From the NCBI RefSeq assembly GCF_025989145.1, contig NZ_JAPDNQ010000001.1, forward strand, positions 1,984,001 to 2,048,000: 64,000 nucleotides of DNA. The letters run 5' to 3'. Origin of the DNA: Microbacterium sp. SSM24 (lineage in GTDB: Bacteria > Actinomycetota > Actinomycetes > Actinomycetales > Microbacteriaceae). The translations under genes were made by a program, and so were the position numbers. Under the pieces are notes generated by a model that worked only from the letters and a program-made list of their open reading frames with translations, was not told the DNA's origin and ran no database searches. Of this stretch, positions 1 to 8,082 are shown piece by piece; within the stretch, counting starts at the first letter, position 1; the number at the start of each line of letters is the position of its first letter.

Positions 1-93
1 GTCGAACCCGACCCGCTCGGCGGTCTGGGCGAACACGAGCTGGTCGTCGTAGCCGGCACCCTGCTGAGGCTCGGTGAAGACGCAGTACTCCAT
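1..93 (-). CDS. LLM class flavin-dependent oxidoreductase, N-terminal fragment
   Basis: Only the first 31 codons lie in the window; the gene continues past the left edge. The visible N-terminus (MEYCVFTEPQQGAGYDDQL, then VFAQTAERVGFD) matches the first strand and helix of the luciferase-like TIM-barrel fold, in which a flavin or F420 cofactor drives substrate oxidation or reduction. It starts 7 bp after the stop of the cation transporter gene and reads in the same direction, so the two are probably co-transcribed. Substrate cannot be inferred from this fragment. Confidence 0.7.
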   Translation of the reverse strand, partial: MEYCVFTEPQQGAGYDDQLVFAQTAERVGFD

Positions 94-100
94 GCCCGCG

Positions 101-1066
101 TCAGTCCGCCGACCTGATGACGAACTCCTCCGTCGGAGGGGCCGGGTCATCGCCGGGCCGGTAGATGTCGGGTTCGAGGTAGATGACGCGAGCGGCCGGC
201 ACGGCCTCGCGCACACGCGTCTCTATGCGGTCGATGTCGGCCGCGACATCCGCCAGCGGCCGATCCGAGGCGAAGCCGAGCTTCGCCGCGACGAGCAGCT
301 CGTCCGGGCCGAGGTAGAGGGTCTTCATGTGGATCAGCTTCTCGATCTCGTGCCCCGTGGTGATCGCCGTGACGATGCTGTCGTGGTCGGCATCCGTGGC
401 TCCTTCGCCGACGAGCAGGCTCTTCGTCTCGATGCCGAGCGCGATCGCGACCAGGATCAGGAGCGTGCCGATCATGAGCGTGCCGATGGCGTCGAAGAGC
501 GGGTTGTGCGTGAGCCAGGTCATGCCGACGCCGAACAGCGCGAAGACGAGCCCCACGAGGGCGGCGATGTCCTCGAGCAGCACGACGGGCAGCTCGGGAG
601 CCTTCGCGTGCCGCACGAACGACACCCACGACTGCCCGCGCCCGCGGACGTGGTTGCTCTCCTTCACGGCCGTGCGCAGCGAGAACGACTCGAGCACGAT
701 CGCGATGAGGAGCACCGCGATCGGGATCCAGTAGTTGGTGAGCTCATGCGGGTGGGTGAGCTTCTCGATGCCCTCGTAGATCGAGAACAGGCCACCGACG
801 GAGAACAGGATGATCGACACGACGAACGCGTACACGTACCGCTCGCGACCGTAGCCGAACGGATGCTCGCGGTCGGCGCGCTTCTTCGCCTTGCGTCCGC
901 CGAGCATGAGCAGCAGCTGGTTGCCCGAATCGGCGACGGAGTGGATCGCTTCGGCGAGCATCGAGGCGGATCCCGAGAGGAACCATGCGATGAACTTCGC
1001 GAGGGCGATGCCCATGTTCGCCAGGAACGCCGCGAGGATCGCCTTGCCACCGCCGGAAGCACTCAT
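101..1066 (-). CDS. Cation diffusion facilitator family transporter (ZnT9-like clade)
   Basis: A 321-residue membrane protein with the CDF layout: N-terminal transmembrane helices, then a cytoplasmic domain from about residue 210. CDF proteins export divalent metals such as Zn2+ in exchange for protons. The first metal site motif HSVAD is at residues 42-46. The second site shows E165-D166 instead of HxxxD, which resembles the SLC30A9-like branch, so the ion is uncertain. The start is supported by TAGACT six bases upstream of the ATG. The C-terminal tail (PAPPTEEFVIRSAD) closely resembles the tail of the unrelated hydrolase encoded next to it. The LLM oxidoreductase follows downstream. Confidence 0.9.
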   Translation of the reverse strand: MSASGGGKAILAAFLANMGIALAKFIAWFLSGSASMLAEAIHSVADSGNQLLLMLGGRKAKKRADREHPFGYGRERYVYAFVVSIILFSVGGLFSIYEGIEKLTHPHELTNYWIPIAVLLIAIVLESFSLRTAVKESNHVRGRGQSWVSFVRHAKAPELPVVLLEDIAALVGLVFALFGVGMTWLTHNPLFDAIGTLMIGTLLILVAIALGIETKSLLVGEGATDADHDSIVTAITTGHEIEKLIHMKTLYLGPDELLVAAKLGFASDRPLADVAADIDRIETRVREAVPAARVIYLEPDIYRPGDDPAPPTEEFVIRSAD

Positions 1067-1072
1067 GCGTTG

Positions 1073-1078
1073 AGTCTA
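1073..1078 (-). promoter_or_regulatory. -10 element TAGACT of the CDF transporter gene
   Basis: TAGACT on the minus strand ends six bases before the ATG at 1066, the spacing expected for a leaderless transcript. Confidence 0.6.
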
Positions 1079-1116
1079 CGGATGCCGCGACCCCGCCCGT
1101 GCGGCTGTGACGGCGG

Positions 1117-2229
1117 TCAGTCGGCGGAGCGGATGATGATCGCCTCGGTCGGCGGGGCGGGGTGCGCGGAAGGCCCCACATAGCCGATCACCGTCAGCAG
1201 CGCTTGGCGGAACTCGGCGGGCCGCTCGAGATGCGCGGAATGACCGACCCCCTCCAGGGCGAGCTCGGTGACCTGGCCTCCGCCGTCGGCGTAGCGCGCC
1301 AGGACATCGCGGGTCTGCGACACCATCTCCTGCGGGGGAGCGGCCTCTTCGCCGGGCCAGCCCGGAACGATTCCGAGCTTGCCGAGAGTGGCGAGGTCGT
1401 AGACCGACGAGTCCGAGACGATCGGGTCGAGGACGCCATGCACCCACAGGATCGGGGGCTTGTCGGCGAGGTCGACGACCCCCGACACGTTGAAGTGCTT
1501 GGGCGCGAGGGTGTTGAGCACACCGAGGGTACCCGCCGCGAATCCCGGCCAGTTGTCGCTCGCGACGGAGTCTCCGGGGTAGTTTCCCGTCGCGGTCGAG
1601 GTCGTGAGCATAGAGGCGACCCAGATGTCCTCGTGGTCCCTGCGGAACTCGGGGCCGACGTAGTGCGCGCGGAACACGCTGCGCGGTGAGGTCGGCGCCT
1701 CGTCGGTCTCGTCGTGGTCGATGAGCCGCTGGACGAAATCGGGGTTGGCGCCGCCGCCCCCGCTGCCGGCGTCGTCGTCGGTGACACGGGTCCCGTCGCG
1801 GCGCGTGCCCCCGAAGCCGTACGGCGACACGGGGGATTCCAGCGTCAGGCTGAGCACCGGATGGTCCAGCGCGTACTGCAGGACGACGCCGCCTCCCATC
1901 GACCAGCCCACCAGGTGCGCCTTCCGGATGCCGAGGGTCTCCAGCGTCGCGTGGACGTCGTCGCTGAAGTCGCGCACGCCCCGCGTCGCATCGACGGGCG
2001 CGTGCTCGGTGCCGCCGAAACCGCGCAGGTCGATCGCGATCACGCGCAGATCGCTCGGGAGGTCCTCCATGAGCTCCTGCCAGAACAGCGACGACGAGAC
2101 GTTGCCGTGGATCAGGACGACGGTGCGCTCCGCGGGCGTCGACGGGCTGTCGCCCGTGCGCTCCAGGATGTTGACGTTCAGACGCGGCGTCTCGATGACG
2201 CGTGCGGCGATGCCGTCGAAGAGGGTCAT
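1117..2229 (-). CDS. Alpha/beta hydrolase
   Basis: A 370-residue alpha/beta hydrolase fold protein. Visible are the oxyanion-hole strand VVLIHGN, the nucleophile elbow GWSMGG (Ser about 110), an acid in HGVLDP and the C-terminal histidine in GVGHSAH, so the triad is complete. A Gly-rich disordered stretch (SGGGGAN) lies in the lid region. Substrate is unknown. The ATG at 2229 is preferred to a TTG six bases upstream because GGAGG lies eight bases before it. The final residues (PAPPTEAIIIRSAD) almost duplicate the tail of the neighbouring cation transporter. Confidence 0.85.
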   Translation of the reverse strand: MTLFDGIAARVIETPRLNVNILERTGDSPSTPAERTVVLIHGNVSSSLFWQELMEDLPSDLRVIAIDLRGFGGTEHAPVDATRGVRDFSDDVHATLETLGIRKAHLVGWSMGGGVVLQYALDHPVLSLTLESPVSPYGFGGTRRDGTRVTDDDAGSGGGGANPDFVQRLIDHDETDEAPTSPRSVFRAHYVGPEFRRDHEDIWVASMLTTSTATGNYPGDSVASDNWPGFAAGTLGVLNTLAPKHFNVSGVVDLADKPPILWVHGVLDPIVSDSSVYDLATLGKLGIVPGWPGEEAAPPQEMVSQTRDVLARYADGGGQVTELALEGVGHSAHLERPAEFRQALLTVIGYVGPSAHPAPPTEAIIIRSAD

Positions 2230-2331
2230 GTCCAAGGCCTCCCGGAGTCCACGCCGGAGGCGCCCGCGCCCCCGATGTCTCGATGATATCCCCGGGGCAT
2301 CGCGCCAGTCGCCCTCGTGCGACTCGGCCCT

Positions 2332-3000
2332 TCAGTCGCCCGCAGGAGCCTGGCCGGTGTAGAACGCGAACGTCTGGTCGGCCGCGCGCGCGGCGGTGGC
2401 GGCATCCGCTCCGAAGGCGGCGTGCGCCGCGCCCCAGCCGTCGGCCGCACCCCGGTAGAAGGCGATGCCCTCGTCGGTCGTCGCCCAGGCCTCCGCTTCG
2501 GCCGGGCTCGGTCCGTCGCCGGCGCCCGAGAGGTGCAGCGCCAGGCCCAGCAGGCCGCCGTCCCAGCCGACACCGGTAGCGCCGGGTCCGAAGGTGTCCC
2601 AGAACCCGGGCGGGATGTCGCCGACCCGCGCCGTGTGCTTCAGCTCGAAGCGGGTCGCGTCTTCGCCGTCCGCGGTGAGGGTCACCGTGAGCCAGGTCAC
2701 GCCGCCGCCGTACTCCCACGTCGCGGTGTAGTGCGCCGAACCGGCCGACGGCGGGGCGCACTCCAGGATCTCGCCGCCGGCGTTGCCCTCGATCTGGTAT
2801 CTGCCACCCAGGCGCAGGTCGCCGGAGACCGGCTGGAACCACCGCGCGATGCGCTCGCCGCTGGTGGCGGCATCCCACACGTCCTCGATCGGGGACGGAT
2901 ACGTCTGCGCGAGCGTCTGCACGTGCGATGGCGCGCCGTCGATCTCGCGCGCCACGACCTCGCGGGTCACCGCGTCGAGCTGTCGCTGTACGTCGACCAT
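2332..3000 (-). CDS. SRPBCC / AHSA1-like domain protein
   Basis: A 222-residue protein with an AHSA1-type START-like fold: TYPSPIEDVWDAATSGERIA, a WF turn, the LGGRYQIEGN loop, and an FWDTFGPG segment. The family binds small hydrophobic ligands; the bacterial role is generally undefined. The gene starts one base after the stop of the ArsR gene with GGAGG seven bases upstream, so it is translationally coupled to it. ArsR-AHSA1 pairs are a common bacterial arrangement in which the regulator likely controls the pair. Confidence 0.85.
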   Translation of the reverse strand: MVDVQRQLDAVTREVVAREIDGAPSHVQTLAQTYPSPIEDVWDAATSGERIARWFQPVSGDLRLGGRYQIEGNAGGEILECAPPSAGSAHYTATWEYGGGVTWLTVTLTADGEDATRFELKHTARVGDIPPGFWDTFGPGATGVGWDGGLLGLALHLSGAGDGPSPAEAEAWATTDEGIAFYRGAADGWGAAHAAFGADAATAARAADQTFAFYTGQAPAGD

Positions 3001-3001
3001 G

Positions 3002-3424
3002 TCATTCCTCCAGGGGTTCGGTGCTGTCTGTGTCGTCGGTCTTCTCGGCGTCGGTCTTCTCGGTGCCGGCTGTCACGGGTTCCTCCGCAAGGTTCGCGAG
3101 CCGCCGCGTGCGGCGCCCGCGCGCCAGCTCGGTGCCGAGCGCGTCGAGGTGCGGCTGCCAGAAGCGGCGGAACGGATCGAACCACGCTGCTGCCGCCGCC
3201 AGCGGGTCGGGCTCGAGCGCATACAGGCGGCGCGTTCCGTCGGGGCGCACGTTCGCGAAGCCGGACTCCCGCAGCACCCGCAGGTGCTGCGACACCGCGG
3301 GCTGCGAGATGCCGAACTCGCGTTGCACGACCTCGCCGATGTCGCCGGCGCTGCGCTCGCCATCCGCGAGGAGTTCGAGGATGCGCCGCCGTACCGGGTC
3401 TCCGAGGATATCGAGCGCGTGCAC
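3002..3424 (-). CDS. ArsR-family winged-helix regulator
   Basis: A 140-residue ArsR/SmtB-type repressor. The recognition helix region reads SQPAVSQHLRVLRESG, followed by a wing RRLYALEPD. No obvious Cys or His metal-site pattern is present, so it is probably not a classical metal sensor. The frame is open to a TTG at 3466, but that lies inside a 36-bp palindrome. I therefore place the start at the GTG at 3424 (VHALDILGDPVRR), where homologous regulators normally begin. The C-terminus is a charged repeat (EKTDAEKTDDTD) that looks disordered. It likely represses itself and the AHSA1 gene. Confidence 0.85.
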   Translation of the reverse strand: MHALDILGDPVRRRILELLADGERSAGDIGEVVQREFGISQPAVSQHLRVLRESGFANVRPDGTRRLYALEPDPLAAAAAWFDPFRRFWQPHLDALGTELARGRRTRRLANLAEEPVTAGTEKTDAEKTDDTDSTEPLEE

Positions 3425-3432
3425 GACCCAAT

Positions 3433-3468
3433 GATTGCGTCTTAGCTTATATAAGTCAAGATGCAATC
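3433..3468. promoter_or_regulatory. 36-bp palindromic operator between arsR and proC
   Basis: Outer arms GATTGC/GCAATC and inner arms TCTT..CTTAT/ATAAG..AAGA form a dyad with three mismatched pairs of 18. It covers a minus-strand TTGACT (-35-like) and lies directly upstream of the regulator start, as expected for an autoregulatory ArsR site. It is unusually AT-rich for the region. Confidence 0.65.
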
Positions 3469-3481
3469 AATCTGCCGATCG

Positions 3482-3487
3482 TAGACT
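3482..3487 (+). promoter_or_regulatory. -10 element TAGACT of proC
   Basis: TAGACT ends six bases before the ATG at 3494 (leaderless arrangement), just outside the ArsR palindrome. Confidence 0.6.
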
Positions 3488-3493
3488 GGCGCC

Positions 3494-4336
3494 ATGACCG
3501 ACACCCGTGCACTCCCGCCCATCGCCATCCTCGGAGCCGGGTCCATGGGCGGCGCGATCCTCCACGGCCTCGTGCGGTCCGGGCTCGCGGAGGGCGGCGT
3601 GACGGTCACCAACCGCACCGCCGAGAAGGCCGCCGCGCTCGCCGCGCTGGAGGGTGTGACCAGCATCGCCCTCGAAGAGCGTCCTGCGGGGAACACGGAT
3701 GCCGCATCCTCGGCCGACGTCGTGCTCATCGGCGTGAAGCCCGCGATGGTGCCCGACCTGCTGCGCGAGATCTCACCCGTCCTGCGACCGGGCACCGTCG
3801 TCGTGAGCGTCGCGGCCGGCGTGACGATCGCGACGTTCGAGTCGATCCTCGGCGACGACGTCGCGGTCCTGCGGTCGATGCCCAATACCCCGTCGCTGGT
3901 CGGCAAGGGCGTGACCGGACTCGCTGCCGGGACCCACGCCGATGCCGAGGCGACCGCCGTCGTGCGGCGGCTCTTCGAGACCGTCGGCACGGTGATCGAG
4001 GTGCCGGAGGCGCAGATCGACCCCCTGTCGACGATCTCCGGCTCGGGCCCCGCCTACTTCTTCCTCGTGGTCGAGGAGTTCACGAAGGCGGCGATCGGCC
4101 AGGGCTTCAGCGAGGCCGACGCCCGACTCATGGCGGAGCAGACGTTCATCGGCGCTGCGGCGCTGCTCGCGGCATCCGAGGACGATCCCGCGGAGCTGCG
4201 TCGCCGCGTCACGAGCCCCAAGGGCACGACCGAGCGTGCCGTCGCCGTGCTGCAGGAGGCCCGCCTCGACGAGACGTTCGCCGCCGCGACCGCCGCCGCC
4301 CTCGCCCGGGCGAAGGAGCTGGCCGCTGGCGCGTAG
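3494..4336 (+). CDS. proC: Pyrroline-5-carboxylate reductase
   Basis: A 280-residue enzyme of normal family length that reduces 1-pyrroline-5-carboxylate to proline with NAD(P)H, the last step of proline synthesis. The N-terminal Rossmann motif ILGAGSMGGAI is at residues 12-22. The family signature GSGPAYFF is near residue 184 and the dimerisation helix region TSPKGTTERAV near 240. It is monocistronic, transcribed divergently from the arsR pair and convergent with the potassium-uptake genes across a repeat-filled gap. Confidence 0.95.
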   Translation: MTDTRALPPIAILGAGSMGGAILHGLVRSGLAEGGVTVTNRTAEKAAALAALEGVTSIALEERPAGNTDAASSADVVLIGVKPAMVPDLLREISPVLRPGTVVVSVAAGVTIATFESILGDDVAVLRSMPNTPSLVGKGVTGLAAGTHADAEATAVVRRLFETVGTVIEVPEAQIDPLSTISGSGPAYFFLVVEEFTKAAIGQGFSEADARLMAEQTFIGAAALLAASEDDPAELRRRVTSPKGTTERAVAVLQEARLDETFAAATAAALARAKELAAGA

Positions 4337-4397
4337 GCGCCGCCGGCGAGCGACGGACATCGAGTGCGTGCGGATCTCGCATGTTGCCGATCGACTA

Positions 4398-4475
4398 TGT
4401 GACTTCGCGCTCACACGGCCCGATGTGACTTCGCGTTCACATGACCCGATGTGACTTCGCGTTCACCCACGCGGG
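4398..4475. repeat. Three tandem 26-bp units (TGTGACTTCGCG-type)
   Basis: Three consecutive 26-bp units start at 4398, 4424 and 4450, each beginning TGTGACTTCGCG(C/T)TCAC. They sit in the 353-bp gap between convergent proC and the TrkA-type gene. No gene is recognisable in that gap. Confidence 0.85.
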
Positions 4476-4716
4476 TTTGTGAGCATGAACTCACATACGC
4501 GAATGGGAAGGTGTGGCTCTTCGGCCGTGAACCATTCGCTCGGCGCGGGACCAGCGGTCGAGCGCCGCGAAGCGCTCACACGGCCCGATGTGACTTCGCG
4601 CTCACCCACGCGGGTTTGTGAGCATCAACTCACATACGCGAATGGGAAGGTGTGGCTCTTCGGCCGTAAACCATTCGCTCGGCGCGGGATCAGCGGTCGA
4701 GCGCCGCGAAGCGCTC
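4445..4716. repeat. Tandem duplication of 133 bp that includes the 3' end of the TrkA-type gene
   Basis: Copies 4445-4577 and 4584-4716 (period 139) differ at only four positions. Each holds two dyads: TGTGAG/CTCACA with a six-base loop, and CGAATGG/CCATTCG. The right copy contains the last codons of the TrkA-type gene; the left copy is a detached duplicate of them. A shared GCGCTC at the junctions suggests short-homology duplication. Confidence 0.9.
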
Positions 4717-5361
4717 GATGTCGGAGTTCGTGCCTGAGACGATGATGAGGTCGTGGTTCGTCACGACGGTGTTCGCCTCGGCGTAGCGGAACGGCTTGCC
4801 GGGGCTCTTCACGCCGACGACCGTCACGTTGTACTTCGTGCGCACGCCGGATTCGTTGAGGCCGACGCCGCGGATGAACTTCGGCGGGTACAGCTTCGCG
4901 AGCGCGAAGTCGTCGTCGAAGCGGATGAAGTCCAGCATCCGTCCGCTCACGAGGTGCGCGACGCGCTCGCCGGCCTCGCGCTCCGGGTAGATGACGTGGT
5001 TCGCGCCGACGCGGGCGAGGATCTTGCCGTGCGACTGCGAGACCGCCTTCGCCCAGATCTGCGGCACCTTGAGGTCGACGAGGTTGGCGGTGATGAGGAC
5101 GGATGCCTCGATGGACGACCCGACCGCCACGACGGCGACCTGGAAGTCCTGCGCGCCGATCTGCTTGAGCGCGTCGATGTTCTTCGCATCGGCCTGCACG
5201 GTGTGGGTCACGCGCTCCGACCACTTCTGCACGAGCTCGAGGCTCTCGTCGATCGCGAGCACTTCGCGGTCGAGTCGGTCCAGCTCGCCGGCGCACGCGG
5301 CGCCGAAGCGCCCGAGTCCGATCACGAGGACGGGAGCGTCGCTGCGGATCCGTTCAACCAA
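4690..5361 (-). CDS. KtrA/TrkA-type potassium channel regulatory subunit (RCK)
   Basis: A 223-residue cytoplasmic RCK protein: an N-terminal Rossmann domain with VIGLGRFGAACAGEL (about residues 14-28) binding NAD(H)/ATP, and a C-terminal TrkA_C domain. It gates the membrane subunit encoded immediately upstream in the operon; its ATG overlaps the end of that gene by eight bases, so translation is coupled. The final 27 bases, including the stop, are part of a recent tandem duplication. Confidence 0.92.
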   Translation of the reverse strand: MVERIRSDAPVLVIGLGRFGAACAGELDRLDREVLAIDESLELVQKWSERVTHTVQADAKNIDALKQIGAQDFQVAVVAVGSSIEASVLITANLVDLKVPQIWAKAVSQSHGKILARVGANHVIYPEREAGERVAHLVSGRMLDFIRFDDDFALAKLYPPKFIRGVGLNESGVRTKYNVTVVGVKSPGKPFRYAEANTVVTNHDLIIVSGTNSDIERFAALDR

Positions 5362-6793
5362 CGATCGGCCTTTCCACGGGCAGCGAGTAGAGCTGCGATC
5401 GGGATGACGCGGCCACGGCCGCGGCGAGAGTCACTGTACCAACGCGACCCATGACGATCGTGATGGCGAGCACGTAGATGCCGCTGTCGGGCAGCTCGGC
5501 GGTGAGTCCGGTGGAGAGGCCGACGGTCGCGAAGCCCGAGATCACGTCGAAGAGCACATCGCCGAGTTCGGCCTTCGTGATCTGCGTGAGGGTGATCGTC
5601 GAGATCGCGACGATGGTCGCCCCCCACGCGACGACGGACAGTGCGACGCGCAGCACATCGCTCGGGATGCGGCGGCCGAACACCTGGTTCGCGGCACGCC
5701 CCTTCGCCTCGGACCACACCGCGAGGCCGATGATCGCGAGGGTGGTCACCTTGATGCCGCCCGCCGTCGAGGCGGACCCGCCGCCGACGAACATGAGCAT
5801 GCAGCCCACGAGGAGGCTCGACTGGTTGAGTTCGCCGATGTCGAGCAGGGAGAAGCCGCCGGATCGGGTCATCGCCGAGAGGAAGAAGGCCTGGAACGTG
5901 GTGTCCCACGCGTCCTGACGTCCGAGAGTGAGGAGGTTGTCGTACTCCAGGATGAGGAACGCGACGCCGCCGGCGAAGAACAGGGCGATCGTCGTGATGA
6001 GCGTCAGCTTGGTGTGCAGCGACCACCGCCGCACGTGCCACAGATGCTTGCGCAGCGTGTAGATCACCGGGAAGCCGATCGATCCGAGGAACACGCCGAA
6101 CATCAGCACGGTGAGGAAGAAGTAGTCCTGGGCGAAGGGTTCCAGACCCTCGGCGTTGGGCGTGAACCCGGTGTTCGTGAACGCCATCGCGGCGTAGAAC
6201 GGGGCTTCCCACAGCGCGACATCCCACGGCACGCCCGCGACGATGAGCCCCGGATAAAGGAGGATCGCCACGATCGCCTCGATCGCGAGCGTGGAGAGGG
6301 CGACCGTTGCCAGCAGCGCACCGATCTGACCGAGCTGCACGGTCTGCCCCTCGTTGACCGGGCCGCCGTGGGTGCGCAGCGGATTCGAATCGCTCGCGGC
6401 GATCAGCTTGGCGCGCAGGCCGAGCCGCCGCGAGATCACGAGCCCGAGGATCGAGGCGAGCGTCAGCACACCGAGGGCGCCGATCTGCACGCCCACGAAT
6501 ACCAGCACATGGCCGAACGGCGACCAGTGCGTCGCCATGTCGACCGTGGACAGGCCCGTCACGCAGATCGTCGACACCGCGGTGAAGAACGCATCCGCGA
6601 ACGGGGTGACCTGTCCGTCCGCCGCGGCGATGGGCAGGGAGAAGAGTCCGGTGAAGACGAGGATCAGCGACAGGAAGATGATGATCGCGAATCGGGCGGG
6701 CGATCGCTGGGTGAGATCGCGGAAGAACTCCACCACCCCATGACCGAGAGCGCGGAGGCGTCCGACGCCGAAGACGCGCGGGCCATCCGACAT
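5354..6793 (-). CDS. KtrB/TrkH-family potassium uptake membrane subunit
   Basis: A 479-residue integral membrane protein of the SKT superfamily, which moves K+ (often with Na+) through a pore built from four M1-P-M2 repeats. Filter-like segments are visible, for example TAVSTICVTGLSTVD, NTGFTPNAEGL, SAMTRSGGFSLLD and GFATVGLSTGLT, each with the conserved glycine. Length fits KtrB better than the longer TrkH. The ATG is preceded by GGAGG. The RCK subunit is co-transcribed downstream. Confidence 0.92.
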   Translation of the reverse strand: MSDGPRVFGVGRLRALGHGVVEFFRDLTQRSPARFAIIIFLSLILVFTGLFSLPIAAADGQVTPFADAFFTAVSTICVTGLSTVDMATHWSPFGHVLVFVGVQIGALGVLTLASILGLVISRRLGLRAKLIAASDSNPLRTHGGPVNEGQTVQLGQIGALLATVALSTLAIEAIVAILLYPGLIVAGVPWDVALWEAPFYAAMAFTNTGFTPNAEGLEPFAQDYFFLTVLMFGVFLGSIGFPVIYTLRKHLWHVRRWSLHTKLTLITTIALFFAGGVAFLILEYDNLLTLGRQDAWDTTFQAFFLSAMTRSGGFSLLDIGELNQSSLLVGCMLMFVGGGSASTAGGIKVTTLAIIGLAVWSEAKGRAANQVFGRRIPSDVLRVALSVVAWGATIVAISTITLTQITKAELGDVLFDVISGFATVGLSTGLTAELPDSGIYVLAITIVMGRVGTVTLAAAVAASSRSQLYSLPVERPIVG

Positions 6794-6856
6794 GCGGGGT
6801 CCTCCCTATGCGACGGTCCGGCGGTCGTCCTCATGGTACTCCGCGGGCCGCATGAC

Positions 6857-6862
6857 TAATCT
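6857..6862 (+). promoter_or_regulatory. -10 element TAATCT of the ArsR-like gene
   Basis: TAATCT ends six bases before the ATG at 6869; no Shine-Dalgarno is present. Confidence 0.5.
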
Positions 6863-6868
6863 GAGCAC

Positions 6869-7276
6869 ATGGCGGACATCTTCGACGTGATCGCGGACGG
6901 AACGCGTCGCGACATCCTGCGGCTCCTTCTCGATCGCGCCACCGCCGGCGAACGGGGGACGAGCGTCTCGCACATCGTCAGCGAACTCGGCGCGAGCCAG
7001 CCCACCGTATCGAAGCACCTCAAGGTGCTCAGGGAGGCCCACCTCGTCTCGGTGCGCGAGGAGGGGCAGCACCGCTACTACAGCCTCTCGGCCGCGCCCC
7101 TCGACGAGGTCGACGACTGGCTCGTCCCCTTCCTGGGCGACGACGACGACTTCGCGAGTGCGAACGGCTCGACCCTGCCGGACTCGGCGGCGCACGCTGC
7201 CGAGGTGGTCGGCCGGGCGGCCGCATCCGCCAAGCACGCCGTCGCCACGGCCCTGAAGAAGCTCCCCGGGCGCTGA
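6869..7276 (+). CDS. ArsR-family transcriptional regulator
   Basis: A 135-residue winged-helix protein. It has the start of a typical ArsR regulator (FDVIADGTRRDILRLLL), the recognition helix SQPTVSKHLKVLREAHLV and a wing EGQHRYYSL. The C-terminal third is alanine-rich and probably helical, with no metal-binding cysteines. It stands alone between divergent potassium-uptake genes and a convergent ABC exporter, so its target is unknown. Its stop codon lies in a perfect palindrome shared with the stop of the facing gene. Confidence 0.85.
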   Translation: MADIFDVIADGTRRDILRLLLDRATAGERGTSVSHIVSELGASQPTVSKHLKVLREAHLVSVREEGQHRYYSLSAAPLDEVDDWLVPFLGDDDDFASANGSTLPDSAAHAAEVVGRAAASAKHAVATALKKLPGR

Positions 7277-7284
7277 GCTCAGCG
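7271..7284. repeat. Palindrome spanning two convergent stop codons
   Basis: CGCTGAGCTCAGCG is a perfect 14-bp palindrome that contains the TGA of both the ArsR-like gene and the ABC permease, which are only two bases apart. It may act as a minimal bidirectional hairpin; no U-tract is present. Confidence 0.5.
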
Positions 7285-8082
7285 GCGCCCCGCCTTCCTC
7301 CGGAACAGCCACGCGCCCCACACGACCGCGAACACGAGGATCGCAAGGCACCAGCCGACGCCCCACCAGGCCTGGCCCTCGTCCATCGGCGTGCCCATCA
7401 GCATCCCGCGGATCGTCTCGATGACCGGCGTCACCGGCTGATTGTCGGCGACCCACTGCAGCCACTCGGGCATGGTATCGACCGGCACGAACGCGCTCGA
7501 GAGATAGGGCAGGAACAGGATGATGAACCCGTAGGCGTTGGCGCCCTCCGGACTCCCCGACGCGAGCCCCAGCGCTGCGAACAGGTAGGTGATCGTGAGG
7601 ATCCAGACCACGATCATGCCGAGCGCACCGAGCCAGCCCCACAGATCGGCGGTCGGGCGGAAGCCCACCAGCAGCGCGACGCCGACGACGAGTCCGGTGG
7701 CCACGAGGTTGCGGAGCAGGCTCGCGATGACGTGCCCGGTGAGGACGGCGCTCGCCCGCACCGGCATGGTGCGGAAGCGGTCGATGATGCCCGCCTTCAT
7801 GTCGCTCGCCACATAGACCGCCGTGCTGGATGCTCCGAACCCGGCACACAGCAGGATGATCCCGGGCACGACGTAGTCGACGTATCCGCCGGAGGGATCG
7901 ATCGCGCCGCCGAACACGTAGGTGAACAGCAGCATGATGATGACGGGCAGCATCACTGCCATGAGGGCGGACTCCCCGTCGCGCAGCGAGTGCCGCAGGC
8001 TCCGTCCGAGGAACACGGACTCGGCGGTGAGCCCGCCGATGCGGGGCCGGAGGGCGGGCGCGTCGGGGGCCAGGGCGGTCAT
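7279..8082 (-). CDS. ABC-2 type multidrug exporter permease (DrrB-like)
   Basis: A 267-residue ABC-2 permease with about six transmembrane helices. Its middle matches the family: YVVPGIILLCAGFGASSTAVYVASDMKAGIIDRFRTMPV, described here in fragments, with the typical conserved coupling region near residues 95-125. The start is the ATG at 8082, which overlaps the stop of the ATPase gene (ATGA), so the two subunits are coupled. Together they form an exporter for hydrophobic compounds, plausibly antibiotics, under the divergent TetR gene. Confidence 0.9.
   Translation of the reverse strand: MTALAPDAPALRPRIGGLTAESVFLGRSLRHSLRDGESALMAVMLPVIIMLLFTYVFGGAIDPSGGYVDYVVPGIILLCAGFGASSTAVYVASDMKAGIIDRFRTMPVRASAVLTGHVIASLLRNLVATGLVVGVALLVGFRPTADLWGWLGALGMIVVWILTITYLFAALGLASGSPEGANAYGFIILFLPYLSSAFVPVDTMPEWLQWVADNQPVTPVIETIRGMLMGTPMDEGQAWWGVGWCLAILVFAVVWGAWLFRRKAGRR

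Noticed and set aside
4337..4689. Short open frames in the duplicated block
   Set aside because: They duplicate along with the DNA but differ in length between copies, show no initiation signals, and are explained by tandem repeats.
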